Assembly (NCBI RefSeq): GCF_014645555.1
Contig: NZ_BMLY01000002.1
Location: 62,001 to 126,000 of the forward strand
Reading direction: 5' to 3'
DNA length: 64,000 nt
Origin: Silvimonas amylolytica
GTDB lineage: Bacteria; Pseudomonadota; Gammaproteobacteria; Burkholderiales; Chitinibacteraceae
Shown: in pieces, positions 26,334-35,391 of the stretch
How the letters are laid out: each line of letters opens with the position of its first letter
Numbering within the stretch: position 1 is the stretch's first letter
Made by a program: the position numbers and the translations under genes
The notes under the pieces: generated by a model
Databases searched by the model: none
What the model was told of the DNA's origin: nothing
Seen by the model: the letters and a program-made list of their open reading frames with translations, nothing else

Positions 26334-28037
26334 TTAGTTACGCCGTACGATGCGGTCCCCGGCCAGCGAATGGCCGGGCGGATTGTTGGCAGCAGTTCGC
26401 CGTTGTACATGCGTGGTCAGCGCCTGCAAGTCGGTCAGGGAGGTGACCACGCGGTCGGTCCCTTCGCGGAACACCGACACGCCATCGCCGCCTTCTGCCA
26501 GAAAATCACTCATCACCACCCGGTAGGTCTGCTCAGGCTCCAGTGGATGACCATTGAGTACCATGGACGCGGCCTCAATGCGCTCCTTGATCGGCGCAGC
26601 ACCGTCCCACGCATAGGCAAATCCGGTTGAAATCTGCATGACGTGCGCTGTCGATGCGGTCAACACCCATTGTTGCTCCAGCGCCGTCTTGATCTGCGCA
26701 CCGGTGAGTGTCATCACGACCAGTTTGTTGTTAAACGGCAGCGTGGCAAACGCATCCCCCCAGGTAATGCTCTGCGTCATGGCGGGTGTTGCAGGCAGAT
26801 CCGCCCGCAAACTACTGCGGTTTACGAAAGCGATCTGGGTATTCCATTGCCGCGTAGCGGAGAGAAACGCATCGGCCACAAGATCACCCAACGGTGCCTC
26901 GCCTGTATCCGGGTGCATTTTGCCGGCGCGGACCAGTTGGGTAACCGCCAGCTTGCCAACCACATGTGCGGCAGTTGGGTCGGTTAACGATTGGGCGCGC
27001 GCAACGATAGCGTGCATGGTCGGATCTGGCGGCAGTTTCGCGGGGTCTACCAGCAAGTTAACCGAGCGCTGGCGCAACTCGCGTCCGGTGGTGGCATCGA
27101 CGGTGAGCGTGATGCGGGTCAGCAGGTGGCCGTAGTCATCGGCCTGGGTCACCAGCTTGTGATCCACCCGGCACTGATAGCCACGATGCGTGTGGCCAGA
27201 AATTACGGTATGTACATCCGGGTCCAGCCGTTTGACGATGCCAACGATCTCACCCGTCAGGGTGTCGCAGTCTTGTACGTCATAGTGCTGGCGGCTGTCC
27301 CCCCCTTGATGGATCAGCGCGACAAACACGCGGATACCTTGTTTGCGCAGTTGATAAACCACACGGTTGATTGATGTCGCTTCATCTTCAAAGCTCAACC
27401 CGGCGACACCATCAGCATCGACAATCAGCGGTGTGGATTTGAGCACGGCGCCAATAAACGCCACCCGTACGCCGTTGACCTCCCGCACGGCATAGGACGG
27501 CAGGAACGTCTGGTGCGTCGTGGTATCGAGCACATTGGCGGCAATCCAGCTGAATCGGGCACCGTCGTACGTCGGCGCGTATTTGCAGGCGCGTTGCGGG
27601 TCCTGGGACTCACACCCGCCTTTTTGCATGCGCAACAGTTCATCGCGGCCCCGATCAAGCTCATGGTTACCCAGCGCGGAGAACTCCAGTCCTAACTGGT
27701 TGAGCGCCGCAATGGTGGGCTCGTCACGCAGCAATGCAGAGTTCAACGGGCTGGCACCGATCAGGTCACCCCCACCGACGAAGATCAGCTGTGGATTACG
27801 TGCGCGCTCCTGGCGCACAAGGCTGGCCAACGCTTCGATCCCGCCAGCAGGTTGCATGCGCCAGCCACCATCGGCTTGTGGCGCATAAAACGGCGTCGGC
27901 AGCAGGTTGCCGTGAAAATCATTGAGCGCGAGGATTTCGACCTCGACCGTGCGGTTGGCCACCGGCAGTTCAGCCGCATTCACCGACCACGGTGCAAACA
28001 GACCCAACAACAGGAAGACCAGTAGAGACAGACGCAT
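26334..28037 (-). CDS. Periplasmic 5'-nucleotidase / metallophosphatase (UshA family)
   Basis: A 567-residue secreted bifunctional metallophosphatase. Residues 1-22 are a signal peptide. The N-terminal calcineurin-like domain carries the metal motifs LNDFHGN (D40, H42), GGGDLIG (D91), GNHELDRG (N124, H125) and SGHTHRG. The C-terminal nucleotide-binding domain includes GDAFATLPFNNKLVVMTLTGAQI and SDFLAEGGDGVSVF. It should hydrolyse extracellular nucleotides for salvage. It has three extra Cys in the insert CESQDPQRACKY and CDT, suggesting disulfides. The stop faces degV. Confidence 0.92.
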   Translation of the reverse strand: MRLSLLVFLLLGLFAPWSVNAAELPVANRTVEVEILALNDFHGNLLPTPFYAPQADGGWRMQPAGGIEALASLVRQERARNPQLIFVGGGDLIGASPLNSALLRDEPTIAALNQLGLEFSALGNHELDRGRDELLRMQKGGCESQDPQRACKYAPTYDGARFSWIAANVLDTTTHQTFLPSYAVREVNGVRVAFIGAVLKSTPLIVDADGVAGLSFEDEATSINRVVYQLRKQGIRVFVALIHQGGDSRQHYDVQDCDTLTGEIVGIVKRLDPDVHTVISGHTHRGYQCRVDHKLVTQADDYGHLLTRITLTVDATTGRELRQRSVNLLVDPAKLPPDPTMHAIVARAQSLTDPTAAHVVGKLAVTQLVRAGKMHPDTGEAPLGDLVADAFLSATRQWNTQIAFVNRSSLRADLPATPAMTQSITWGDAFATLPFNNKLVVMTLTGAQIKTALEQQWVLTASTAHVMQISTGFAYAWDGAAPIKERIEAASMVLNGHPLEPEQTYRVVMSDFLAEGGDGVSVFREGTDRVVTSLTDLQALTTHVQRRTAANNPPGHSLAGDRIVRRN

Positions 28038-28055
28038 AAAGACGATGGAGTGCTA

Positions 28056-28088
28056 CAAAAACAAAACCGGGCGGTTTGCACCGCCCGG
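28056..28088 (-). terminator. Intrinsic terminator after gpmA
   Basis: Minus strand: CCGGGCGG-TGCAAA-CCGCCCGG followed by TTTTGTTTTTG. Confidence 0.9.
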
Positions 28089-28102
28089 CTATGGGTCACG
28101 AC

Positions 28103-28792
28103 TTAAGCGAGGTAGCCGATGCGGGTCGGCTTCATGTTCTCGTCAAAGTCATAGATCAACGGTGCACCATTGGGAATCTCAACGCCCATGATGTCGGCGT
28201 CAGAGACATTTTCCAGGTACTTCACCAGTGCGCGCAGCGAGTTGCCGTGTGCAGCGATCAGGACGTTCTTGCCTTCGCGCAGCGACGGGGCAATGTCAGA
28301 CTCCCAGTACGGCAGCACGCGCTCAACGGTGTCTTTCAGACATTCAGTCAGCGGCACTTCGGCGCGGCTGGCGCCGGCGTAACGCGGGTTGCCGAAAACA
28401 TCACGGGCGTCGCCTGCGTCCAGGGCCGGCGGGCGCACATCGTAGCTGCGACGCCAGATGCGCACTTGCTCGTCGCCATGCTGGGCGGCGGTTTCAGCCT
28501 TGTTCAAACCAGACAGCGCGCCGTAGTGGCGTTCGTTCAGGCGCCAGTTGATCTTCACCGGAATCCACATCAGATCCATGGCGTCCTGGACGTGCCACAG
28601 GGTACGGATGGCGCGCTTGAGCACCGAGGTATAGGCGACATCAAATGTGTAACCGGCCGCCTTCAGGCGTTCACCAGCGCTACGGGCTTCGGCAGCGCCC
28701 TTCTCAGTAATATCCACATCCACCCAACCGGTGAAGCGGTTTTCCAGATTCCATTGCGATTCGCCGTGGCGCACGAGTACCAGTTTGGCCAT
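28103..28792 (-). CDS. gpmA: 2,3-bisphosphoglycerate-dependent phosphoglycerate mutase
   Basis: A 229-residue glycolytic enzyme interconverting 3- and 2-phosphoglycerate. The phospho-histidine motif [11 protein letters not shown] gives R8 and H9; [37 protein letters not shown] and the second histidine region [13 protein letters not shown] all fit dPGM. The start is the ATG at 28792 ([10 protein letters not shown]); the open frame runs 15 codons further but does not match relatives. A terminator follows immediately. Confidence 0.96.
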   Translation of the reverse strand: MAKLVLVRHGESQWNLENRFTGWVDVDITEKGAAEARSAGERLKAAGYTFDVAYTSVLKRAIRTLWHVQDAMDLMWIPVKINWRLNERHYGALSGLNKAETAAQHGDEQVRIWRRSYDVRPPALDAGDARDVFGNPRYAGASRAEVPLTECLKDTVERVLPYWESDIAPSLREGKNVLIAAHGNSLRALVKYLENVSDADIMGVEIPNGAPLIYDFDENMKPTRIGYLA

Positions 28793-28957
28793 GAATTTCT
28801 CCGTTATCAGGTGTGACAGCCCGGATTTCCTGTCCAAGGGGCTGCAATTATCAGAAGACTATCAAGGATAGCAGGCACAAGGGGTGCCGCGCACCGTGCG
28901 TATTGGCATGGGCGTCACCGGCAGCCATTTCAGAGGTCAAAAAGCAGCGCCGGCGGA

Positions 28958-29164
28958 TCAATAATGGGGCGGGATATCGTCACGCAGCGAGGTCGTGCGG
29001 CCGCTGTCGGCTTCCAGCACGCGCACATTGCCCGCCAGGACCATTAACTCTTGCTGCAAGCGTGAGATCTGCTGTGATTGCTCGGCCACAACGCGGTTCA
29101 AGGTATCGAGCAGGTCGTCCTGCAGCGCAACCTTGATTTCCAGTTCAGTAATGCGGGATTCCAT
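28958..29164 (-). CDS. slyX: SlyX family protein
   Basis: A 68-residue SlyX protein: a short coiled coil (residues about 1-45, heptads in ITELEIKVALQDDLLDTLNRVV and SQQISRLQQELMVL), then a flexible tail ending DDIPPHY, the conserved family C-terminus. Its function is unknown; it was named beside slyD in E. coli. The start is the ATG at 29164 with GGAGGT four bases upstream. It follows the creA-type gene by 22 bp and is probably cotranscribed with it. Confidence 0.93.
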   Translation of the reverse strand: MESRITELEIKVALQDDLLDTLNRVVAEQSQQISRLQQELMVLAGNVRVLEADSGRTTSLRDDIPPHY

Positions 29165-29186
29165 AGGTACCTCCATCCGGTGCCGG

Positions 29187-29651
29187 TCAGGGTTTAAGCG
29201 GAATAGTCTGGCCGGAAACCGGCACGGCGGTGATGGCATTATCCGGGCTGCCATCCACCAGTTTGTCTGAGTAGCCCAGATACGTGAGCGCATTGCGTTT
29301 GACGTCGACAATACGCACTACGCGGACGTGCTTGAAGACAAATGACGCCCCTTCCTTGAAGACTTCTTCCTGTTTAGGCAGGGGTTTGACGAATTTGATC
29401 GGGCCAATCTGCCGACAGGCAACAGAAAACCGTGACGGGTCTTTGGCAAGCCCCACTGCGCCACTCAGCCCGCCGGTTTTGGCTCTGGACACATAACAGG
29501 CTACGCCGTTGACCGCTGGATCATCAAACGCCTCCACCACAATCTTGTGGTCCGGACCAATCAACTGAAACGCCGTGTCGACCGAGCCGATTTCTTCGGC
29601 ATGGACCAAACCGGCCAGCAACACAGCAAGAGACAGGCAAGCAGTTTTCAT
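29187..29651 (-). CDS. creA: CreA family protein
   Basis: A 154-residue exported protein nearly superimposable on E. coli CreA: after a signal peptide (residues 1-18) come [29 protein letters not shown] and [22 protein letters not shown], then [43 protein letters not shown]. Function remains undefined in any organism I know. The ATG at 29651 has GGAG eight bases upstream. No creB/creC genes are present. Confidence 0.93.
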   Translation of the reverse strand: MKTACLSLAVLLAGLVHAEEIGSVDTAFQLIGPDHKIVVEAFDDPAVNGVACYVSRAKTGGLSGAVGLAKDPSRFSVACRQIGPIKFVKPLPKQEEVFKEGASFVFKHVRVVRIVDVKRNALTYLGYSDKLVDGSPDNAITAVPVSGQTIPLKP

Positions 29652-29966
29652 GGGCAAGGCTCCTTTTTTGCCAGCATAGGCATGCCGCCATTGCCATCAC
29701 ATGAATGGATTACAGCCGGTGCCTGGCAACGACGGGCTGCAGCATAAGAAAAGCGGCGATGCCTGACCAGTACTTTATGAGTCGATGGCGGGAAAGCAGG
29801 CGGGGCAAATCAGGCGTGCACTCTTGAGAAGCTGACAGAAAGCCCCCTGAACCAGCGGCATTGGCTGCATGCGCAAATGCTGATAAACCGCCAGACGGCA
29901 GGGTTTCGAAGGCGTTTATCGCTGGCAATTAATGTAAGAAAATCAAGCAGGTGGCATGAGACGTGA

Positions 29967-29996
29967 CAATCTGCGTCACTTTACTGACGCAGATTG
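29967..29996. repeat. Perfect 12-bp inverted repeat
   Basis: CAATCTGCGTCA, loop CTTTAC, TGACGCAGATTG. Further GTGACG copies flank it (29963 and 30003). It is not followed by a U tract on the plus strand. Confidence 0.6.
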
Positions 29997-30063
29997 TTGA
30001 TAGTGACGCAATCAGGCAGTTCTGAAACTACTACAGCGGTAAGCAGTCTTTGCGCACCAGACA

Positions 30064-30098
30064 TAAAAAAACCGGCTCCCACCCATGGAGGAGCCGGT
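30064..30098 (-). terminator. Intrinsic terminator of the alpha-glucoside operon
   Basis: Minus strand: ACCGGCTCC, a ten-base loop, GGAGCCGGT, then seven T. It lies about 100 bases past the malG stop and ends the operon. Confidence 0.9.
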
Positions 30099-30193
30099 CG
30101 AAGGCGCGTGCAAAGATAAAGCTACTGCAATGTATTTCTTTTCCTTCCCCTTGCGCTGGCTACCGCGCGGCCCCTTGCCACAGCAGCGCCCGC

Positions 30194-31084
30194 TTAACCC
30201 TTCACCCCGCCCGAAGTCAGGCCGTTGACCATCCATTTTTGCGAAAGCAAAAACAGCACGGTGATTGGCAGCCCTGACAAGATTGCAGCGGCGGCGAAGT
30301 CCCCCCACAGATAATTCTGCGTGTATAGATATAACTTCGATCCCACGGCGAGCGTGAGGTTTTGTTCTTGGTGAAGCAAAACTGATGCCACCGGATACTC
30401 GATGATCGCGCCAATGAACGACAGAAGGAAAACAACAATCAAAATCGGCACCGCCATGGGCAGCAAAACAAGACGGAACGTCTGGAAATGGCTGGCCCCA
30501 TCCACCAGCGCAGCTTCTTCGATTTCGACCGGAATGGTCTCGAAATACCCCTTGATGGTCCAGATATGCAATGCCACGCCACCGGCGTAGGCCAGTACCA
30601 GACTGCCGTGACTATCAATGCCCAGCCAGGGTGCGTAGTTGCCGATCTGGTCAAAAATGGCGTAGATGGCGATCAGCGACAGCACCGACGGGAACATCTG
30701 CATCAGAAACAGCGCATTGAGGCCAAACTTGCGTCCAACAAACTTAAGCCGGGCAAAGGCGTACGCACACGTGGTAGACAGCGTCAGCACGACCACGGCG
30801 GTCATCAACGCCACCTTGCAGGAGTTCCACAGCCAGTGCAGCACCGGGAACGGCGGGTCCACCTGATGGCCGAACTGGTCAATGTATGAAAAGCCCAGCG
30901 CGAGCTTCCAGTGTTCCAGGCTGATATGGTCGGGAATGATACCGCCCGCTGCAAAGTTACCCGCCCGCAGCGAGATCGAGATGATCATCAAAAACGGGAA
31001 CAACGAAAGCGCAATGAACACGATCAGCGCCAGGTGGGTGGCAAACACCCGCCCTGTATGACTTTTATCCAGCACCATGGCCAT
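30194..31084 (-). CDS. malG: Maltose/alpha-glucoside ABC permease MalG
   Basis: A 296-residue inner-membrane permease with six hydrophobic segments. The cytoplasmic EAA loop that docks on MalK is visible as [25 protein letters not shown]. The ending [25 protein letters not shown] is typical of MalG. It pairs with MalF to form the channel. Last gene of the leftward operon; 28 bp after malF. Confidence 0.93.
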   Translation of the reverse strand: MAMVLDKSHTGRVFATHLALIVFIALSLFPFLMIISISLRAGNFAAGGIIPDHISLEHWKLALGFSYIDQFGHQVDPPFPVLHWLWNSCKVALMTAVVVLTLSTTCAYAFARLKFVGRKFGLNALFLMQMFPSVLSLIAIYAIFDQIGNYAPWLGIDSHGSLVLAYAGGVALHIWTIKGYFETIPVEIEEAALVDGASHFQTFRLVLLPMAVPILIVVFLLSFIGAIIEYPVASVLLHQEQNLTLAVGSKLYLYTQNYLWGDFAAAAILSGLPITVLFLLSQKWMVNGLTSGGVKG

Positions 31085-31112
31085 GATGGTTTTCCTTTAA
31101 ATCTCTTACTGC

Positions 31113-32642
31113 TTACTTGCGATCCGGCGCATTCACGCGGGTCAGCTTCAGGTTCAACAGCGACAGCGCGCCAACCAGCACAAAAATTACGGTCGAGATC
31201 GCTGCGGCAAGACCGAAGTTCTGGCCGGAATCCTGGAAGGCGATGCGGTAGGTGTAGCTAACCAGAATGTCGGTAGAACCAGCCGGGGTCAGGCTGTCGG
31301 CGAAGTCCGGGCCGCCGGCGGTCAACAACGAAATCAGCACGAAGTTGTTGAAGTTGAAAGCAAAGCTGGCCAGCAACAGCGGCATGATCGGCTTGGCAAT
31401 CAGCGGCAGGGTAATGCGGGTCAGGTTGGTCCACGCACCGCCACCATGAATGGCCGAGGCTTCGTACAAGTCAGACGGGATCGATTTGATCAGGCCCATC
31501 ACCAGCAACATGATGTACGGATAGCCCAGCCAGGTATTCACAATCAGCAGCATGGTGCGCGCCAGCCATGGGTTGGAGAACCACTCTGGTTTGATCCCGA
31601 ACAGTGTGTGCAGCACGTAATTGATCTCACCAAAGTTCTCGTTAAAGAGACCACGGAAGATCAGGATGGAGATAAACCCAGGCACGGCGTAGGGCAAGAA
31701 CAGCGCCACGCGGTAAATGCCGCGGAACTTGAGGGACTCCCAGGACAGCGCGACGGCCAGCAAGAAGCCCACCACAAAGGTCAACAACACGGTGCCGGCC
31801 GCAAAGCAGACCGTCCACACAAAGATTTTCAGCAGCGGGCCACGGAACTGGGCGCTGGTGAAGAGTTGCGTGAAGTTGGCCAGACCCACTTTCACGGTGA
31901 AGCCTGGCGCGACTTTCTCACCCGCGGCCGTTTCATAGAAACCGGTTTTGATATTGGGTTTGAGGACATCGCCCGTTTGCAGGTTCTTCAGCGAGCCATC
32001 GGCGTTCTGCTGGAACAGCGGCGCAGAGGGCGAGACTTTGGAGAACCCGGAAATCTGGTACTTCGAAACATGATCAGGCACGCTGATGCGCAATTCTTTC
32101 AGCGCCGGTTGCAGGGCAATCACACCACGCAGGGCAATCTTTTCACCTGCGGGGGCGGCCGTGGCCGGTATCACCTTCAGATCAACCGGCTTGCCCGTGG
32201 GCTTATCCAGATTGAGGGTATCCGAGACCCAGCTATGGCCATCGGCCGCGGTCAGGAACACGCGCGCATCATTGCCAGCCGGGTAGATGGCCATGTCCAG
32301 CGCATCGCCGCCGGCAGAGTAGGTTTGATCGAGGAAATACTGCGTGGCGCGATCAAACGTCAGCAAATTGGTAGAGCTGTAATTGGTAAAACCAATGCTC
32401 ACGGTATAGAGCGCGGGGAATACTACAAACACCAGCGCGGCAAAAACACCCGGATACAGATAGCGCCACGGATACAAGCGTGGCGAAGCCAGCAGCCAGA
32501 TCGAGCCCGCCAGAATGACAGTAAAAGTGAGCGCAACCCAGGTGTGACCCGAGCGGAACACCGCTGTGATCAACCAGATTGATGCCAGAATCAGCACTAG
32601 CCCCAGCACGGAGCCGGCCCAGCGGGCCAGTTTGCTTTGCAT
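31113..32642 (-). CDS. malF: Maltose/alpha-glucoside ABC permease MalF
   Basis: A 509-residue permease with an N-terminal hydrophobic hairpin, a large periplasmic loop (about residues 90-270, the P2-type domain that contacts the binding protein), and a C-terminal transmembrane core. Typical stretches are PGVFAALVFVVFPALYTVSIGFTNYSS, LPYAVPGFISILIFRGLFNENFG and the EAA loop SDLYEASAIHGGGAWTNLTRITLPL. Start at the ATG 32642 (MQSKLARWAG); the open frame upstream has no family resemblance. 246 bp separate it from malE, with two hairpins. Confidence 0.92.
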   Translation of the reverse strand: MQSKLARWAGSVLGLVLILASIWLITAVFRSGHTWVALTFTVILAGSIWLLASPRLYPWRYLYPGVFAALVFVVFPALYTVSIGFTNYSSTNLLTFDRATQYFLDQTYSAGGDALDMAIYPAGNDARVFLTAADGHSWVSDTLNLDKPTGKPVDLKVIPATAAPAGEKIALRGVIALQPALKELRISVPDHVSKYQISGFSKVSPSAPLFQQNADGSLKNLQTGDVLKPNIKTGFYETAAGEKVAPGFTVKVGLANFTQLFTSAQFRGPLLKIFVWTVCFAAGTVLLTFVVGFLLAVALSWESLKFRGIYRVALFLPYAVPGFISILIFRGLFNENFGEINYVLHTLFGIKPEWFSNPWLARTMLLIVNTWLGYPYIMLLVMGLIKSIPSDLYEASAIHGGGAWTNLTRITLPLIAKPIMPLLLASFAFNFNNFVLISLLTAGGPDFADSLTPAGSTDILVSYTYRIAFQDSGQNFGLAAAISTVIFVLVGALSLLNLKLTRVNAPDRK

Positions 32643-32835
32643 TCCCGTAATCCTTGCCGGTAGCCGCCTGGCTAGTCCCGGAACTTCCCAGAGATGAACA
32701 GAACGCCGCACCGGTCGGTGTCAGCGCAGAACTACGTCTGCCAGTACCAGTGGAGCAAGCCCCACCGGCGCCGTCAGTTTGATGATTTACCGCATGCATT
32801 GATGGCGTGGCAGCGCCGCAAATCCCTGCGGTAAT

Positions 32836-32862
32836 CCGCGCCAGACGCTAGATCCGGCGCGG
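32836..32862 (-). promoter_or_regulatory. Intercistronic hairpin between malE and malF
   Basis: Stem CCGCGCC-N13-GGCGCGG within the 246-bp malE-malF gap, with a second hairpin CCGCA/TGCGG at 32816-32831. Neither has a U tract. Such structures commonly stabilise the upstream malE message so that the binding protein exceeds the permease; that role here is inferred. Confidence 0.45.
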
Positions 32863-32888
32863 GTATTACAAATCAGACCCAGACCTGA

Positions 32889-34094
32889 TTATTTGGCCTT
32901 GATCTTGGCAGCCGCTGCATCCAGACCATCCTTCACGCCTTGACGACCTTGAGTGATGTTTTGCAGCGTGGTGGCCATGGTCGACCAGAACTTGCCCATT
33001 TCCGGGTTGTTCGGCATCGGGTTGCCGGCTTGCGCGCTCTTCATGGTGGCGGCAATGTTCGGATCAGACTTCAGCTCGTTGTAGAACGCCTTGTTGGCCG
33101 GTACACCCAGCGGCACGTCGTCGTTCATGGTCTTCAGGCCCTTGACGGACAGCATGTAGTTTTCCAGGAACTCAACAGCCAGATCCTTGTTCGGGCTCGA
33201 TTGCACAACCATGGCACCCAGCACGCCAACGAACGGTGCCGAAGCCTTGCCGTTCACGGTCGGGATCGGGGCTACGCCGAAGTTGATCTTGCTCTTCTTC
33301 AGGTTTTCCCATGCCCACGGGCCGGTGATCATCATGCCGATCTTGCCCTGGTTCACGCCGGCTTCCATTTCAGCGTAGGAAGCGCTCTTGGGCATGGCAC
33401 CGGTGCTGATCAGCTTCATCAGGGTGTTCATGCCGGCCACAGCACCGGCATTGTTCACGCCGACGTCGTTTGCATCGTAAGTGCCGTCAGCCTTGAGCTT
33501 GAACGGGTAGCCACCACCGGCAGCCAGCAGCGGCCAGGTGAAGTAGGTGTTGGTGTAGTCCCACAGAATGGCCTTCTTGCCCTGGCCGGACAGTTTCTTG
33601 TCCAGTGCGATCACGTCATCAAACGACTTGGGCGGGGTCGGTACCAGATCCTTGTTGTACACAAGGGCCACGGCTTCGATGGCGATCGGGTAACCCCAGG
33701 TCTTGCCACCGGACGTCCAGGCCTTCCAGCCCAGTTGGTCGATCTCGCCCTTGACCTTGGCGGACGGATTGATCGGGCTCAGCAAACCAGCGGTCGCCCA
33801 TTCGCCCATACGGTCATGCGGCCAAATGAAAATATCCGGGCCTTTGCCAGCAGCAGCAGCTTGCTGGAACTTGTTGGGGGCGTCTTCCGGACGCTCCACC
33901 ACGACTTGCACGCCCGTGGCCTTGGTAAATTCAGCACCAATGGCCATCAGGCCTTTGTACGACTTGTCGCCGTTGGTCCAGATCAGCAGCTTGCCCGGCT
34001 CGCCGGCAAATGCAGACATGGCGCCCAAGCCCATTACAGCGGCGGCAACCGACGATACGACAACCCGACCCAAACGACTGCTCGACATATCCAT
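32889..34094 (-). CDS. malE: Maltose/maltodextrin periplasmic binding protein MalE
   Basis: A 401-residue substrate-binding protein. The signal peptide ends near [11 protein letters not shown], followed by [14 protein letters not shown]. Recognisable stretches are [79 protein letters not shown] and [28 protein letters not shown], all typical of MalE. It delivers maltose or malto-oligosaccharides to MalFGK. The ATG at 34094 follows a GGAGAG site. Confidence 0.93.
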   Translation of the reverse strand: MDMSSSRLGRVVVSSVAAAVMGLGAMSAFAGEPGKLLIWTNGDKSYKGLMAIGAEFTKATGVQVVVERPEDAPNKFQQAAAAGKGPDIFIWPHDRMGEWATAGLLSPINPSAKVKGEIDQLGWKAWTSGGKTWGYPIAIEAVALVYNKDLVPTPPKSFDDVIALDKKLSGQGKKAILWDYTNTYFTWPLLAAGGGYPFKLKADGTYDANDVGVNNAGAVAGMNTLMKLISTGAMPKSASYAEMEAGVNQGKIGMMITGPWAWENLKKSKINFGVAPIPTVNGKASAPFVGVLGAMVVQSSPNKDLAVEFLENYMLSVKGLKTMNDDVPLGVPANKAFYNELKSDPNIAATMKSAQAGNPMPNNPEMGKFWSTMATTLQNITQGRQGVKDGLDAAAAKIKAK

Positions 34095-34205
34095 GTGACT
34101 CTCCATCAATGTATTTTCAGAGTTTTGAGAGTGAGAAAACCGTAAATCCGCCCCGGATTACAGAGTCATACCAGGCGGGTTTAAAGTTGCCCCAGCCCCG
34201 GGCAT

Positions 34206-35309
34206 TTATTCTGCCAGGGGGTCCAGCCGGCGCAAGGCAATGCCCTGCGCATTAAACAGATACCCATGCTTGGGCTTGAAACCCAGGTTCACGGTTTCGC
34301 CCACGGCGACGTGCTTGAGCGCCGGAATACGTACCGCCAGCGGTTGCGCACTGCCCGGATGCTCGACATACAGCACCGATGAATCACCCAGCCGCTCCAG
34401 CACCACCACCTTGCCGCTGACGCAGTTGTCTTGCGTGCCCGCCGTGAGGTGTTCCGGGCGCACGCCCACGGTCACCGCGTCGCCTGCCTTGGCGGTCGAA
34501 CCATCCACGGCGACGCGTACGTTCTGGCCATCAGCCAGTGCCACGGTAATTTCGTCTGGCGTGATCTGGCTGATGCTGCCGGTCATGAAATTCATGCCCG
34601 GCGAGCCCAGGAAGCCCGCCACGAAAAGGTTGGCGGGTTCGTAGTAAAGCTCAGTCGGCGTGCCCACTTGTTCCAGGCGGCCTGCCTGGAACACGACAAT
34701 GCGGTCAGCCAGAGTCATGGCTTCCACCTGATCGTGTGTCACGTAGATCATGGTGGCGCCCAGCTTGCGGTGCAGTTGGGCAATGTAGATGCGCATCTGC
34801 ACACGCAACGCGGCATCCAGGTTGGAGAGCGGCTCGTCGAACAGGAAGACTTCCGGCTTTTGCACAATGGCGCGGCCAATGGCCACACGTTGGCGCTGAC
34901 CGCCTGAGAGTTCTTTGGGTTTGCGCTCCAGCAGGTGATCCAGCTGCAGCACCTTGGCCACGTCTTGCACGATCGGCGTGTACTCGGCCTTTTTCATGTT
35001 CGCCAGACGCAAACCAAACGCCATGTTCTCGAACACGCTCATATGCGGATACAGCGCGTAGCTCTGGAACACCATGGCAATGCCGCGCTTCACCGGTGGC
35101 AACTCGTTCATGCGCACGCCGCCAATTTGCAGCTCGCCCTCAGAGATGTCTTCCAGACCGGAAATCGTACGCAGCAAGGTAGTCTTGCCGCAGCCCGACG
35201 GGCCGACAAACACGATGAACTCGCCATCGCGGATTTCCAGGTCAATGCCATGCAGCGTGGTGACATCACCGAAACGCTTTACGATGTTTTTCAGACTGAC
35301 TGTTGCCAT
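34206..35309 (-). CDS. malK: ABC transporter ATPase, MalK/UgpC family
   Basis: A 367-residue ATPase energising the MalFG permease. Walker A is GPSGCGKTT (36-44), then the Q-loop VFQSYALYPHM, signature LSGGQRQRVAIGRA, Walker B VFLFDEPLSNLDA and the switch VTHDQVEAM. The C-terminal OB-type regulatory domain (from about 235) includes VGVRPEHL. In enterics this domain contacts EIIA-Glc and MalT. Unlike many bacteria, which use a shared MsiK-type ATPase, this operon has its own. It lies between the glucosidase and malE genes. Confidence 0.93.
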   Translation of the reverse strand: MATVSLKNIVKRFGDVTTLHGIDLEIRDGEFIVFVGPSGCGKTTLLRTISGLEDISEGELQIGGVRMNELPPVKRGIAMVFQSYALYPHMSVFENMAFGLRLANMKKAEYTPIVQDVAKVLQLDHLLERKPKELSGGQRQRVAIGRAIVQKPEVFLFDEPLSNLDAALRVQMRIYIAQLHRKLGATMIYVTHDQVEAMTLADRIVVFQAGRLEQVGTPTELYYEPANLFVAGFLGSPGMNFMTGSISQITPDEITVALADGQNVRVAVDGSTAKAGDAVTVGVRPEHLTAGTQDNCVSGKVVVLERLGDSSVLYVEHPGSAQPLAVRIPALKHVAVGETVNLGFKPKHGYLFNAQGIALRRLDPLAE

Positions 35310-35391
35310 GCTGTCTCTCTGTTATTCGAAGCCCCATCGGCGCCCGGCCGCTGAGGCTTCTTCTAGCTGTTTGTTGCTTGATCGCAATCCA

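Larger units (their letters stand above)
29652..30193. other. 542-bp intergenic region with a perfect hairpin
   Basis: No credible gene on either strand. It carries the creA upstream region at the left, a perfect 12-bp inverted repeat at 29967-29996 (CAATCTGCGTCA, loop CTTTAC), a nearby extra TGACGCA copy, and the malG terminator at 30064-30098. The part from 29700 to 29960 shows nothing I can name. Confidence 0.45.

Noticed and set aside
31446-32582. A 378-codon plus-strand frame opposite malF.
   Set aside because: Composition (His, Gln and Arg rich) and full overlap with malF mark it as a shadow.
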